Assembly (NCBI GenBank): GCA_022184915.1
Contig: JAGTJU010000003.1
Span: 186,001-250,000, forward strand
Length of the DNA stretch: 64,000 nt
From: Myxococcales bacterium
Lineage (GTDB): Bacteria > Myxococcota_A > Polyangia > Fen-1088
Direction of reading: 5' to 3'
Shown here: one piece after another, positions 53,701-62,476 of the stretch
How positions within the stretch are numbered: position 1 is the first letter of the stretch
Layout of the letters: every line of letters starts with the position of its first letter
The notes under the pieces: generated by a model
What the model was told of the DNA's origin: nothing
The model's database searches: none
What the model saw: the letters and a program-made list of their open reading frames with translations, nothing else
Made by a program: the position numbers and the translations under genes

Positions 53701-54561
53701 CTAACGGCCGCTGGGCTCGTTCCGCGGGGGCGGCGTGCGAAACCAGCGCTCGGTCACGTCGTCGGCCGGAAACAAAGCTTCCAGGGTCAGCTCCTCGGTG
53801 GTCAGATCGAGCGGTGTACCGATGGTCGTGAGACACGCGAACATCGTCAGCTCGTGGGCGCCGTGGCGCAGGCGCAGGGCCGCCGCCGGGGCGCCGCCCG
53901 GCTCGGGCACGGGGAGGCGTACGACGCCGGGATAGGTGCGGATCTCGTCGCGCAACGCCCGCCGTTCGTCGTCTGTGGGGTGGGCCTGGGCAGCCCGTTC
54001 GACCCGCTCGAGAAGCAAAGACGCAACCTCGGACCAGTTCACGATGTGGGGCCTCAGCCCCTCGGGATGCAGCGTGGCCTTGACCAAATTCGCGGTAACC
54101 CCTGCCGGCACCCGTGAAGCGTCGAGGAAGGTATCGAGAAGCCTGCGGGCGCCGTCGTTGACCCGCAGCACGTTCCAGCATCGGTCGATCGCCAGGGCCG
54201 GATAAGGAGACTGCTGTGCGAGCAGAAGGTCCACCGCCCGGTTCACGGAGGCCATCGCCTGCGCGTGAAGCGGGGTGGCTGCGTAAACGCCCGCAAAGCC
54301 CGCGCTGACCAGCAGCGTGTTGCGCTCGCGCAGCGCGAGGCTCAGCACATCCGACAAGCGCAGCACCATCGCGCGGCTTGGCTGCGCTTTGCCGGACTCG
54401 AGGCAACTGACGTGTCTCGACGAGACGTTGGCAGCAAAACCCAAACGTTCCTGGCTCCACCCGAGAACCCGTCGATGCCCCCGAAGACGCTCACCAAACG
54501 AGGGGGTGCTTCCAGACTCGGCCGAGATGACCTCCGAGGTCATGGACTTCATGAGGGCCAT
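53701..54561 (-). CDS. XRE-family regulator with MmyB-like ligand domain
   Basis: A 286-residue protein. Residues 20-75 form a Cro/CI-type HTH (GERLRGHRRVLGWSQERLGF, SSRHVSCLESGKAQPS). The C-terminal part is of the MmyB type (SPYPALAIDRCWNVLRVNDG, LRDEIRTYPGV), a fold that binds lipid-like ligands in a Streptomyces homologue. Three ATGs at the start (54561, 54552, 54543) are possible and I see no strong ribosome-binding site. It is divergent from the small membrane protein gene 17 bp away, which may be its target. Confidence 0.9.
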   Translation of the reverse strand: MALMKSMTSEVISAESGSTPSFGERLRGHRRVLGWSQERLGFAANVSSRHVSCLESGKAQPSRAMVLRLSDVLSLALRERNTLLVSAGFAGVYAATPLHAQAMASVNRAVDLLLAQQSPYPALAIDRCWNVLRVNDGARRLLDTFLDASRVPAGVTANLVKATLHPEGLRPHIVNWSEVASLLLERVERAAQAHPTDDERRALRDEIRTYPGVVRLPVPEPGGAPAAALRLRHGAHELTMFACLTTIGTPLDLTTEELTLEALFPADDVTERWFRTPPPRNEPSGR

Positions 54562-54578
54562 GCTGCACGACAGGGGGT

Positions 54579-54995
54579 ATGAGCACCAGTCTCGAAACGG
54601 CTCTCTTTGTCCTCGGCGCGTGTGGCGCCACGGCCTTCATCCTGGGATCGTTACAGCTCTCCGCAGCCCAGCGCGCGCAGGCTGGACGATGGCTTCCCCT
54701 GCTGATCCTCGTGGGTTTTTTCGCCGCGAGCGTGTCGGCCGTGCTCAGGGAGGGACCTTTGGGTTTTGTGCGCGAGCACACGCGGGGCGCCTGGTCGACC
54801 CAGATCTGGTTCGACCTCCTGATCGCGGCGAGCGTGGCGTTCAGCAGCCTGGCCCCGCGGGCCCGGCGGGCAGGCATGCGGCTTTCGTTGTGGGGCCTCG
54901 GCCTGCTGCTCACGGGAAGCATCGCTCTTGTCGCCATGGTCCTGCGCCTCCATCACCTCGAGGCCCGGGCTGGCGCGCAGGAGCCGGTCGCTTGA
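54579..54995 (+). CDS. Small four-helix membrane protein of unknown function
   Basis: 138 residues with four hydrophobic helices: ALFVLGACGATAFILGSLQL, WLPLLILVGFFAASVSAVLR, FDLLIAASVAFSSLAPRARR and LSLWGLGLLLTGSIALVAMV. Between helices 2 and 3 is the polar loop EGPLGFVREHTRGAWSTQIW, which recalls DUF2834-like proteins but is not sufficient for naming. It is divergent from the XRE regulator. No catalytic motif is visible. Confidence 0.75.
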   Translation: MSTSLETALFVLGACGATAFILGSLQLSAAQRAQAGRWLPLLILVGFFAASVSAVLREGPLGFVREHTRGAWSTQIWFDLLIAASVAFSSLAPRARRAGMRLSLWGLGLLLTGSIALVAMVLRLHHLEARAGAQEPVA

Positions 54996-55077
54996 GGGGT
55001 GGGACCCACGACCCTTCGCGCCGCGACGAGCGCGCCTTGGCGGCTGCGGAGAATGGGCCCACAATGAACTTACCCCC

Positions 55078-56469
55078 TTGGCAACCTCCCGCGCGTCCGT
55101 CGTCAGCAAGCCCCCCCTGCGTTTCGCGCCCGTCTCGTGGCTGGCCGGACTGACCTTGTTCTTCGGGGTGGCCTGCCGCGCCACGGAGGAGCCCTCGCCG
55201 GAGGATCTCGGCCCCGCAGGAGGCGGAAGCGGCGGAAGCGCTGAAGCCCCTCCTGTCCCCGCAAGCCGTTGCACGCCGATCGCACTCGCTACGCCGGCCC
55301 AGTACCAGGGCAAAGCTTCATTTTGGGGCAATCACCTTGGCGCTGGCATCGATGTGGACCTCGGCGGGGGGGGCTACCACAAGTTCACGATTCGCTTCGG
55401 ACAAGGCAAGGACTACCGCCCCCGCACGGGCACCTTCCCCCTGGGCACCTCACCCAACGGCGCGTTCGCCACGTGCCACGAGTGTGTGATGGTGATGGAA
55501 AACGTCTGGGGCGACAACGTCAACACCTTGAACTTCGCCTCGTCCGGTTCCATCACCATCGAAGCCATCGACCTGCCCCACGGGGCCGTGAGGGGCCGGG
55601 TCGAGAACGTCATCTTCCAACCGCTGACGTATACAAACCAGCACCACGTGTGGGCAGGCTTCAAAGAGGACACGGACCACTGCCTGTTTCTCTCCGAGGC
55701 GCGCTTCGACACCTTCGCCGGTGAGGGCGAAGCCTGCGCGACGTCGAGCGATTGCCGAAACCACGCAACGCAGGTCTGTGATCCACGTGCGGGCCACTGC
55801 GTGCCCACGCGCTGCGGGTCCCACGAGCCCTGCGGGACCAACGAGGTCTGCGTGCTCCAGAACGCCGCCTACGACACCCAGGCTTGTTTTCCGGCCTGCG
55901 AACCCTGGAAGGCGAATGGCTGCCCCCAGGGTCTTTCCTGCGTGACCCGCGACTACGCAGGCAAAGAGGGGGTGTGTAAGGTCACGGGAACCGCCGCCGT
56001 GGGCCGCAAGGAATGTCCTGCGAGCAACACGAGCACAGGCTGCGTCAGCGGGGCCGTATGCCAAACGGTCTCGACGTTTTGGCCCAAGGAGCAGTATTGC
56101 TTCGAGACTTGCGACTTTTTTGGGGACGGCAAAGCCTGTTCGTCCGGCATCTGCCAGCTCCGGTTTTACCGTAACAAGGACTTCAAGCTCTACTGCTACG
56201 ACGATCGCTGCCACCGCGGAGGCACCTGCGAACGCCCGGAGCGCGCGGATCCGGCCGCGCTCGGCGCCCGCTGCGCCGCAGACGCCAACCGCCCGTGCGG
56301 CGTGGAAGCAGGCGTGGCCCGCGGCGTGTGCGACGCCGACACGAACAACACCTGCCTGCGCCTGTGCCGCCTGGGGGAACAAGACTGCCCCACGGGGCAA
56401 GCGTGCGCCCCGTACTTCATCCGCAACGACGGGGCCACCGCGGTCGAGGGGATCGGCGTGTGCCGCTGA
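55078..56469 (+). CDS. Cysteine-rich secreted lipoprotein
   Basis: About 463 residues. A lipoprotein signal (VSWLAGLTLFFGVACRATEE) is followed by a Gly/Ser/Pro linker. A beta-rich domain comes next (GYHKFTIRFGQGKDYRPRTG, ENVWGDNVNTLNFASSGSIT). The second half has about 30 cysteines in EGF/dickkopf-like repeats of the form CATSSDCRNHATQVCDPRAG and CGTNEVCVLQNAAYDTQACF, common in Myxococcota surface proteins. Its start is uncertain. A TTG at 55078 is in frame. An ATG at 55064 with GGAG upstream is in another frame and would need one base more in the C7 run near 55110. Function unknown, perhaps adhesion. Confidence 0.75.
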   Translation: MATSRASVVSKPPLRFAPVSWLAGLTLFFGVACRATEEPSPEDLGPAGGGSGGSAEAPPVPASRCTPIALATPAQYQGKASFWGNHLGAGIDVDLGGGGYHKFTIRFGQGKDYRPRTGTFPLGTSPNGAFATCHECVMVMENVWGDNVNTLNFASSGSITIEAIDLPHGAVRGRVENVIFQPLTYTNQHHVWAGFKEDTDHCLFLSEARFDTFAGEGEACATSSDCRNHATQVCDPRAGHCVPTRCGSHEPCGTNEVCVLQNAAYDTQACFPACEPWKANGCPQGLSCVTRDYAGKEGVCKVTGTAAVGRKECPASNTSTGCVSGAVCQTVSTFWPKEQYCFETCDFFGDGKACSSGICQLRFYRNKDFKLYCYDDRCHRGGTCERPERADPAALGARCAADANRPCGVEAGVARGVCDADTNNTCLRLCRLGEQDCPTGQACAPYFIRNDGATAVEGIGVCR

Positions 56470-56497
56470 GGCGCGGCAAGGAGTGCACCGGCGAACG

Positions 56498-57223
56498 TCA
56501 CCGGGCCCGCCACGCCGCCCTCATCACACGCACGCCCGTTGCGACCAGCCAGACCGTCCAGATCAAAAACGCCACGAGCGGCACCTCTGCGATGAGCGCG
56601 GAGGCGGGTAGCGGCACCACGGTCAGCAACCCATCGGCAAGACCAAGCAGGAACAACCCCGCACCCAACCGACCCAAGGTACGGAGCGCGCGGTTCGTCT
56701 CATGCCCCGCCACCAAAAAGGTCCACAGTGCGAGGGTCATTTGACCCAGGTGCTCGCCCAGCAGGTTGCCAAACAAACGGTGCTGCAGATCGAAGGCCAC
56801 CGCCACGGCGTTCCGCGTGGCTTCTGACGCCAGCGGCTCCGTGTAGGCCGCGGCCAGCGCTGGCACCACCAGGGTCCAGCGCAGCAGCCCCACGAGCTGC
56901 GTGACCGCCGAGATCGTCCCGAGAGCGCGCACCAGCGCCCGACGACCCACAGGCATCTCGAGCACATCGGGCAGCGCGATGACGATGAGCAGAAAAGGTA
57001 CGAGACACAGCGCGTACGCGTACCAGGTCCACAGGAGCCCGTGGCCGCCGGCCGAAAAGCGCACGAGGATCTCCCCCGCAGGCTGGCGCAGGATGTCGGG
57101 GTAGTCGAAGGTCGCCACCAGCACGTTGAAAGGAACCTGAACCAGCAGAGGCACGAGCGCCAAGCCCGCTCCCAGGACAAGCCGCGCCCGCCACGCAACG
57201 CCAGGCAACTCTTGCGCCTTCAC
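56498..57223 (-). CDS. DUF4386-like multi-helix membrane protein
   Basis: 241 residues with six or seven hydrophobic helices, for example WTWYAYALCLVPFLLIVIAL and LGAGLFLLGLADGLLTVVPL. RWTLVVPALAAAYTEP and FDLQHRLFGNLLGEHLGQ are the conserved-looking loops. The pattern recalls DUF4386 proteins, which have no known function. The GTG at 57223 overlaps the stop of the upstream gene (GTGA), and the longer reading to 57394 is antisense noise. It forms a two-gene unit with the secreted protein gene upstream. Confidence 0.75.
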   Translation of the reverse strand: MKAQELPGVAWRARLVLGAGLALVPLLVQVPFNVLVATFDYPDILRQPAGEILVRFSAGGHGLLWTWYAYALCLVPFLLIVIALPDVLEMPVGRRALVRALGTISAVTQLVGLLRWTLVVPALAAAYTEPLASEATRNAVAVAFDLQHRLFGNLLGEHLGQMTLALWTFLVAGHETNRALRTLGRLGAGLFLLGLADGLLTVVPLPASALIAEVPLVAFLIWTVWLVATGVRVMRAAWRAR

Positions 57224-57729
57224 AGCACCGTGCTCCAGGAAATCCCCGGCGTGGGGTGCACGATCACACGGCCTTCGGAGCCCGCTGCGATGCCGATGCC
57301 CAGGCGAAGATCGAGCCCCTGCCCCAGCGCCCAGCGGAAACCCAACTCGCCGTGGATGGCCGTGCCTTGGCTGACCGACTCCGCCACGTTCCATTCATTG
57401 TTGAGGCCCTGCAGCAGCGACACCGAAGCGAAGGGCCCGGACGGGCGGCGCGACCCCAGCGCAAAGCGCACGGGATACACGGTGAGCCCCGTTTTGAGAA
57501 ACCAGGTGGTTCGCGAGCCGTCGAGCCCGTCATCCGCGATCAGCGGAAACAAACCGACGTGAAAGCCCAGCGCGTGATCACGAAGTTCCACGCCCATCGA
57601 AGGCGAGCGAAACCCGTGCACGGTGAGCTCGCGCTCGGCGAGCGCGTCATCAGCGTGGGCGGCGGCGGGCGCTGCCAGCAAAAGGGCGAACCCGGAAAAT
57701 GAGAGGAACAAACGATGCGAGAAGTTCAT
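57220..57729 (-). CDS. Small secreted beta-rich protein
   Basis: 169 residues with a signal peptide (MNFSHRLFLSFSGFALLLAA, cut after AHA). The mature part has alternating strands (LGFHVGLFPLIADDG, TTWFLKTGLTVYPVRFALG) like a small outer-membrane barrel of about eight strands, though the end (SWSTVL) lacks a terminal aromatic residue. I use the ATG at 57729. It overlaps and is probably coupled to the DUF4386-like gene. Function unknown. Confidence 0.72.
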   Translation of the reverse strand: MNFSHRLFLSFSGFALLLAAPAAAHADDALAERELTVHGFRSPSMGVELRDHALGFHVGLFPLIADDGLDGSRTTWFLKTGLTVYPVRFALGSRRPSGPFASVSLLQGLNNEWNVAESVSQGTAIHGELGFRWALGQGLDLRLGIGIAAGSEGRVIVHPTPGISWSTVL

Positions 57730-57822
57730 GAGGCCGAGCTTGAGCCTTCTCGTCACCGCTGACAGTGGCCCCGCCCGCCAACCCATGGTCTGCGCGCGCC
57801 ACCACCCTGCCTGCGGCGTTCG

Positions 57823-58893
57823 TCAGCCCGCGGAGGGCAGGCTGCGGTTGCGCGCGCGAAACGTCTTCGGCGTCTCGCCCGTCCACCGCCGGAAGGCGCG
57901 GTGAAAGTTGCTGGGATCGGAAAAACCCACGAGGAATCCTATTTCTGCGAGCGAAAGCCGCTCGTCTTCCAAGTAGCGTTCGGCCAGCCGACGGTGGGCC
58001 CGCTCCACCACCTCGGCAAACGTCGTGCCTCGTTCGGACAAGCGGCGCTGCAGCGTGCGCGAGGACAAGGCAAGCTGCGGGGCGATGTCCTCGATCGGGG
58101 GGACCCCGCGCGCCAACTGGGCGGTGACCAAGCGTTCCACCTGGGCCTCGATGCGGGCGTCATCGGGCAGGCGTGACATCACGTCGCGAGCGTACGCGTC
58201 GAGGTGGCTGGCGAGACCCGGCTTAAACCCCGCGATGGGCAGGGCCAACACGGCGGGATCGAAGCTGATCGAGGTTTCCTCCTGCGCGAAAGTCGGCGTG
58301 ACGCCGAAGAGCCGATGGTGTTCGTTGAGATGGGGCGGTGCCGCGTGCTTGAACTTCACGCCTCGAGGCACCAAGTGAACGTTGGTCACCCGTCGCGCCA
58401 GGACGAGCGCGCCCAAGGTCGAAAACTCGGCCACGTGACGGGGATACTCGTGAAGCAGCCCTCGACAGCCCGGGTACAACACCACGGCGTCCGCCTGGTG
58501 CTCGAGATCCACACGGCCGGCGTCGTGAAGGATGCGCGAGAAGGCGCACACCCGCGCAAACGCCTCGCCCAACGTGGCACTGTGAGCGGCAAGATGGCCC
58601 ACCACATCGAAGGCGTCGAGGTCGAGACACTCGGCAAAGTGAAGGCCGAAATCCACATCGCCCGATCGGCGGGCAAGCTCGGCGACGATGAGGTTGTTTG
58701 CCGCCTGCGTGACACGGGCCTCGGGACCCTCGAGATCGGCAGGTTCGAGCCCGGCGGCAGCCAGCACATCCTGGGTGGCTATCCGTCGGCTGGCCGCGTA
58801 GGCAAGAAACCCACGCAGAGAACTCGCGGCCACCGTGAACCGCGCGCCTTCGATGCGGTCCGCCTCCGTCCCGACCACGCTGGCCTTTAGCAT
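57823..58893 (-). CDS. AraC-family regulator with Arabinose_bd-type N-terminal domain
   Basis: 356 residues. The N-terminal 200 residues are of the Arabinose_bd/OruR type (LRGFLAYAASRRIATQDVLA, DVDFGLHFAECLDLDAFDVV). The C-terminal HTH pair has PQLALSSRTLQRRLSERGTT and RLSLAEIGFLVGFSDPSNFH then RWTGETPKTFR. Such regulators respond to fatty acids, quorum signals or phenolics. The ATG at 58893 is the first that keeps the domain without the Gly/Arg-rich upstream noise. No clear target gene, though the neighbouring secreted pair downstream is possible. Confidence 0.9.
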   Translation of the reverse strand: MLKASVVGTEADRIEGARFTVAASSLRGFLAYAASRRIATQDVLAAAGLEPADLEGPEARVTQAANNLIVAELARRSGDVDFGLHFAECLDLDAFDVVGHLAAHSATLGEAFARVCAFSRILHDAGRVDLEHQADAVVLYPGCRGLLHEYPRHVAEFSTLGALVLARRVTNVHLVPRGVKFKHAAPPHLNEHHRLFGVTPTFAQEETSISFDPAVLALPIAGFKPGLASHLDAYARDVMSRLPDDARIEAQVERLVTAQLARGVPPIEDIAPQLALSSRTLQRRLSERGTTFAEVVERAHRRLAERYLEDERLSLAEIGFLVGFSDPSNFHRAFRRWTGETPKTFRARNRSLPSAG

Positions 58894-58974
58894 GTCTTGA
58901 CCGGACCATCGAGAGCCCCCTCGCCCCGAACCCAACCGGGCGGCCGTGGGACCGCCCGGCTCTGCGCTGGCCTC

Positions 58975-60801
58975 TCAGGGGCAGGTGTTCGGAGCGCCTT
59001 TGCTGGGCGTCATGGGAACGAAGGGCCCCGTGCCGTCAGGGCAGCGGCCCACCGACGTCACGTGGGCCGTCCACGTGTGTTGGTCGACGATGGCCCCGCT
59101 GGCGTCGTGAAGGACGGCCGCGTCGCCGTTGCCGAGACCAAAGTCGAACTGACCCACGCCGCCCTCGAGCTGATCCAGCACCAAAAGCCCCCCTGCGGGC
59201 ACCACGGTGCCAGCCGTGAAAAAGTACTTGTGCCCAGCCGATGCGGGGGCGTTGTCGGTGAAGTACCAACCGGAGAGATCAACCGGGCCCGCGCCCGGGT
59301 TGATGAACTCCACCCAGTCGGGGTTGGGGTTCGACGAGATCTCGTTGAAGACGAGCCGGCCCACCGCACCACCCATGCCACCTGCGCCGCCCATGCCACC
59401 TGTGCCGCCTGCGCCACCTATACCTCCTGCACCGTCGGGGACACGAACGATCCGCTCCCACGAGAACACCTCGGGCGTTCGGGGATCCACCTGCAGAAGC
59501 AGCCACTCCAAGGTCGTTTCTCCCTGCACCACCACGCGGGTCAGGTTGGGCACGGGGGCGGTGATGCCGTAGGCGCTGCTGCCGCTGGCGAGCGGCTTGT
59601 CCACGACGAAGCTATGCGAATCGCCCTGCACCAACAGCACAGGCCGTGCAAACGCGCGTGCCCGATCCGCAAGGCGTGTGACGAGAGCCTCGAAGCCCGC
59701 CGTCGCGCCCAGGAAGGTGTCGGCTTGCATGAACACGGCAACGCCCTTCGAGCCGTCCGCCTGCGCGACGTCGAACGTGCGATCGATCCAGTCGAGCGCG
59801 GCGTTGATGCGGGCGTTGACCTCGGCGATGCGGCGCGCAGGGTCATCGAACTTGGTGCCGGTCGTATCCGTGCCGAACCAGGGCGCAAGCCCGTTGGCGC
59901 TGCCCACGGCATGAACGGTCGCGAACGTCACACCCGAGGCCGACCACAGCTGATTTTCAACGAAGGTGGCGTGGGCGGGGACGGTGGCCTGGCTCAACAC
60001 GAACGAGGGTGCGCCGAGCGTCGTCGCGGGATCGGCAAAGAAAGCATTGCGAAGCGCCGCCAGACGCTCGAGCGGATCGTAGGCGCCGTTGTTGGCGCGG
60101 TGGCAGTCGGTCCATTCGTTGTCGCCGAGGGTGTAGTGCAAGGGCTTTTGCAGGGTGGCAAACGCCGCGGCGATGGTCTGGAAGTACGCATCGTCACACC
60201 GGGTGCTGCCGTTTTTGATGTCGCCCACGTGAACGAGCGAGGACAGGCGCGCGTCCGCGTTGAGCTGCGCCACGAGGTTGGGGAAGTCGGCCACCTGAGC
60301 AGCGCCGTACGGCGTATCTCCCAGCACCGCCAGGTACGTCGGCTGCAAAGTCTCCGGAGCGCCGCCCTCGAAGGCGACGCCCACGTTGAGGCGCCCGTTC
60401 TGCAACAAGCGCAGCGCGATCGTGGCGACCTGCTTGATGTCGATGCGCACGGTGACGGGCGCCGCGCCCACGTACGAAGGCGCGTCCGCGGCGGTCACCA
60501 CGGGGCACGCCTTGGCGAACGCGGCGGCGTCCACCGTTGCCAGACCCGCAGGCAGCCGGTCGAGCAGGAACGAAGGCGCTTGGCCCGGCACCAGGCTGAA
60601 GTCCCGTACCAGCGGCCGGGCCCCGGCGAGCGAAATGCGCAGGCAAAGGGCATCGGCGGGCACGGTCTCGAGGGTCAGGGCCAGGGCGCCGAGCTCATCG
60701 CCCAGGGCCTCATCGCGGGGGCTGTCTGCGCAACCCATCACGCCGCCAAACAGTCCAGTCAGCGTCAACGCGGCGGCAATCCGAGGCAGGGTCTTTTTCA
60801 T
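58975..60801 (-). CDS. Lipoprotein with metallophosphatase-like domain and lamin-tail domain
   Basis: 608 residues. Lipoprotein signal TLTGLFGGVMGCADSPRDEA. The central domain reads YLAVLGDTPYGAAQVADFPN, SSLVHVGDIKNG, YTLGDNEWTDCHRANNG and LLVQGDSHSFVVD. This GD...GDxK...GDNEW...GDxH series resembles calcineurin-like phosphoesterases. A Gly-rich linker (repeats of GGAGG and GGMGG, near 59370-59435) leads to a lamin-tail domain (LVFNEISSNPNPDWVEFINP, VDLSGWYFTDN). It is probably cell-surface. A phosphatase activity is inferred from motifs only. The ATG at 60801 is chosen for the signal sequence. Confidence 0.82.
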   Translation of the reverse strand: MKKTLPRIAAALTLTGLFGGVMGCADSPRDEALGDELGALALTLETVPADALCLRISLAGARPLVRDFSLVPGQAPSFLLDRLPAGLATVDAAAFAKACPVVTAADAPSYVGAAPVTVRIDIKQVATIALRLLQNGRLNVGVAFEGGAPETLQPTYLAVLGDTPYGAAQVADFPNLVAQLNADARLSSLVHVGDIKNGSTRCDDAYFQTIAAAFATLQKPLHYTLGDNEWTDCHRANNGAYDPLERLAALRNAFFADPATTLGAPSFVLSQATVPAHATFVENQLWSASGVTFATVHAVGSANGLAPWFGTDTTGTKFDDPARRIAEVNARINAALDWIDRTFDVAQADGSKGVAVFMQADTFLGATAGFEALVTRLADRARAFARPVLLVQGDSHSFVVDKPLASGSSAYGITAPVPNLTRVVVQGETTLEWLLLQVDPRTPEVFSWERIVRVPDGAGGIGGAGGTGGMGGAGGMGGAVGRLVFNEISSNPNPDWVEFINPGAGPVDLSGWYFTDNAPASAGHKYFFTAGTVVPAGGLLVLDQLEGGVGQFDFGLGNGDAAVLHDASGAIVDQHTWTAHVTSVGRCPDGTGPFVPMTPSKGAPNTCP

Positions 60802-60983
60802 CACGAGCTCTCCTTGTGGGCACACGATTTGGTGCACCCGTTGTAGAGCGGCGGGAACCCGGCCCGCGTGACGCTTGGCCGATAGTTTGCCGACAAGGCA
60901 ACTCCGACATCACGGCTTCGTGCCCGAAGCGCGTCCGTGCAACAGCCAGGTGAAGTCTCGTGCGCCGAAGCGCCGTTGCGACC

Positions 60984-61757
60984 TCAGGGCGTGGCGTCGA
61001 AGAACACCGTACGTCGTCCTACGGGCTTTACGGGACGCACGTTGTTCGGGTAGAGCGCAGTGAACGAGGCAATCTGCTCGCGCGAGGCCTCGAGCGGCTC
61101 CGTGAGCACCAGCCACTGCACGTTCTCCCAGCAAGGCGGCGTGGTGAGCGAGCCGGTGTAGCGTATGTACGTGTGCGCCTTCGGCAAGAGCGAGGCCAGG
61201 GAGAGAGGGGGGCCGGCGCCCGTTTCTTCCCCCGGGGTGCGCGGCAGCCGCCCCAGCAACATCGCCAACGCAGGGTTCGGTCGCCCTTCCTTCACCATCA
61301 CCGCCACCACGGCCAGGTGGCCACGGGCGCTTCGGTGGACCCACTGCAGTTCCATCGGGAAGCTCTGGCCTGCGGCCCGGTGCTCGCTGGGGGCGTGAAA
61401 CTGAATCGTCTCGAGCGCAAACGTCATGGCACCGAAGGCGATGCTGCTGCCGGGCGCCACCGTTTGCTCCACGGTGCGCCCCGTGTTCGTGAGCCGCACG
61501 GGCGTGGTGCCGTAGCGAAACCGGACCTCGGGCAAGTCGCGCGGGACCACCTCGACGATATCGATGGGCGATTGGCTTTGCCCCGAGGCACACGCGGCAT
61601 ACGCAGGATCCAGCTGCCCCCAGGCCGAGGGACCGTCGGGGCCCTCGTAGGCCCACCGGGGCCCTGTCGCGCAGCCCCCCAACGGGGCGCCGGCGATCAG
61701 GGTCACCGTGCTCAAGGCGAGGCCCGCCCGGCGCCAATCCAAGAAAAACCCCCGCAT
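60984..61757 (-). CDS. Alpha-carbonic-anhydrase-related lipoprotein lacking two zinc ligands
   Basis: 257 residues. Signal with lipobox (VTLIAGAPLGGCATG), then the alpha-CA fold: SGQSQSPIDIV, ALETIQFHAPSEHRAAGQSF, PMELQWVHRS, and GSLTTPPCWENVQWLVL with the Thr199-type residue. In active alpha-CAs three His bind zinc, as in F-H-F-H and E-x-H-x-V-H. Here the first and third positions are Gln (codons near 61401-61403 and 61344-61346), and only the middle His (61395-61397) remains. It therefore probably does not hydrate CO2 and may be a binding protein like vertebrate CARPs. It is divergent from plsY with overlapping 5' regions. Confidence 0.88.
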   Translation of the reverse strand: MRGFFLDWRRAGLALSTVTLIAGAPLGGCATGPRWAYEGPDGPSAWGQLDPAYAACASGQSQSPIDIVEVVPRDLPEVRFRYGTTPVRLTNTGRTVEQTVAPGSSIAFGAMTFALETIQFHAPSEHRAAGQSFPMELQWVHRSARGHLAVVAVMVKEGRPNPALAMLLGRLPRTPGEETGAGPPLSLASLLPKAHTYIRYTGSLTTPPCWENVQWLVLTEPLEASREQIASFTALYPNNVRPVKPVGRRTVFFDATP

Positions 61758-61848
61758 GTGCCTGCTTATGGGTTCGGACGCCCGGGCGATTTCTGAAGCA
61801 GCGCCCCGCCCTTGCCACCCCAAAGGGCAAGGGCCATGCTGCGGCCCC

Positions 61849-62433
61849 GTGCTTCCCCAGGCCCTGTTTCTCGTGGCTGCATTCGTGTCTGGCTCTTTTC
61901 CCACGGGCGTTCTCCTGGCCCGCGCCCGCGGCGTGGACCTGCGCCAGGTGGGCAGCGGCAACGTGGGCGCCAGCAACGTGGGCCGCGCGCTCGGCAAAAA
62001 GTTCGGCATTCTGGTGCTGCTGGTCGACGCCGCCAAGGGCGCCTGGCCGGTGCTCTTGGGGCGGGGCCTCTGGCTCTCCGACTGGGTGCTCGCCGCCCTG
62101 GCGTTGGCGGCCGTTCTCGGGCACGTGTTCAGCATCTTCCTCAAGGGGCGCGGCGGCAAGGGCGTGGCCACGGCGCTCGGGGCGTCGCTGGCCCTCACCC
62201 CCCTGCCGGCGCTCTGTGCCTTCGGCGTCTTCGTGCTGCTGTATGCAGCGTTTCGCATTTCCTCGGTGGGCTCGTTGGCCGGTGCGGTGTCCTTCGTGGG
62301 CTTCCTCTTCGCCTTCGGCGAGGCCCACCCGGCCACGCTGGCCTACGGCAGCCTCGCCGCCCTGGTGATCGTGCTGCGCCACAAGGACAACCTGCGCAGG
62401 CTGGCGCGCGGCGAAGAGCTCAAGGCCCCCTGA
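61849..62433 (+). CDS. plsY: Acyl-phosphate:glycerol-3-phosphate acyltransferase PlsY
   Basis: 194 residues with five or six membrane helices. Motif 1 is SGSFPTGVLLARARGVDLRQ, motif 2 is GSGNVGASNVGRALGKK followed by VDAAKGAWPV, and motif 3 is KGRGGKGVATALGASLAL. All three PlsY active-site regions are complete. It makes lysophosphatidic acid, the first step of membrane phospholipid synthesis. I use the GTG at 61849, because PlsY normally starts directly before the first helix. Earlier ATGs (61756, 61768) would add a Cys/Pro-rich extension overlapping the divergent gene. Confidence 0.93.
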   Translation: MLPQALFLVAAFVSGSFPTGVLLARARGVDLRQVGSGNVGASNVGRALGKKFGILVLLVDAAKGAWPVLLGRGLWLSDWVLAALALAAVLGHVFSIFLKGRGGKGVATALGASLALTPLPALCAFGVFVLLYAAFRISSVGSLAGAVSFVGFLFAFGEAHPATLAYGSLAALVIVLRHKDNLRRLARGEELKAP

Positions 62434-62445
62434 GGCCGCCTCAGG
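62429..62445 (+). terminator. Hairpin at the plsY stop codon
   Basis: CCTGAGG-CCG-CCTCAGG is a perfect 7 bp stem containing the plsY TGA. A further GC stem (CCCC-GA-GGGG) follows at about 62454. No T-run is present. It lies in the convergent gap with bioB and may slow both transcripts. Confidence 0.35.
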
Positions 62446-62476
62446 TGACGCAGCCCCGAGGGGGGGCAGTCTGCCT

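Noticed and set aside
61758-62336. N-terminal extension of the carbonic-anhydrase-related protein
   Set aside because: The extension is antisense to plsY and of low complexity. The lipoprotein signal starts at 61757.
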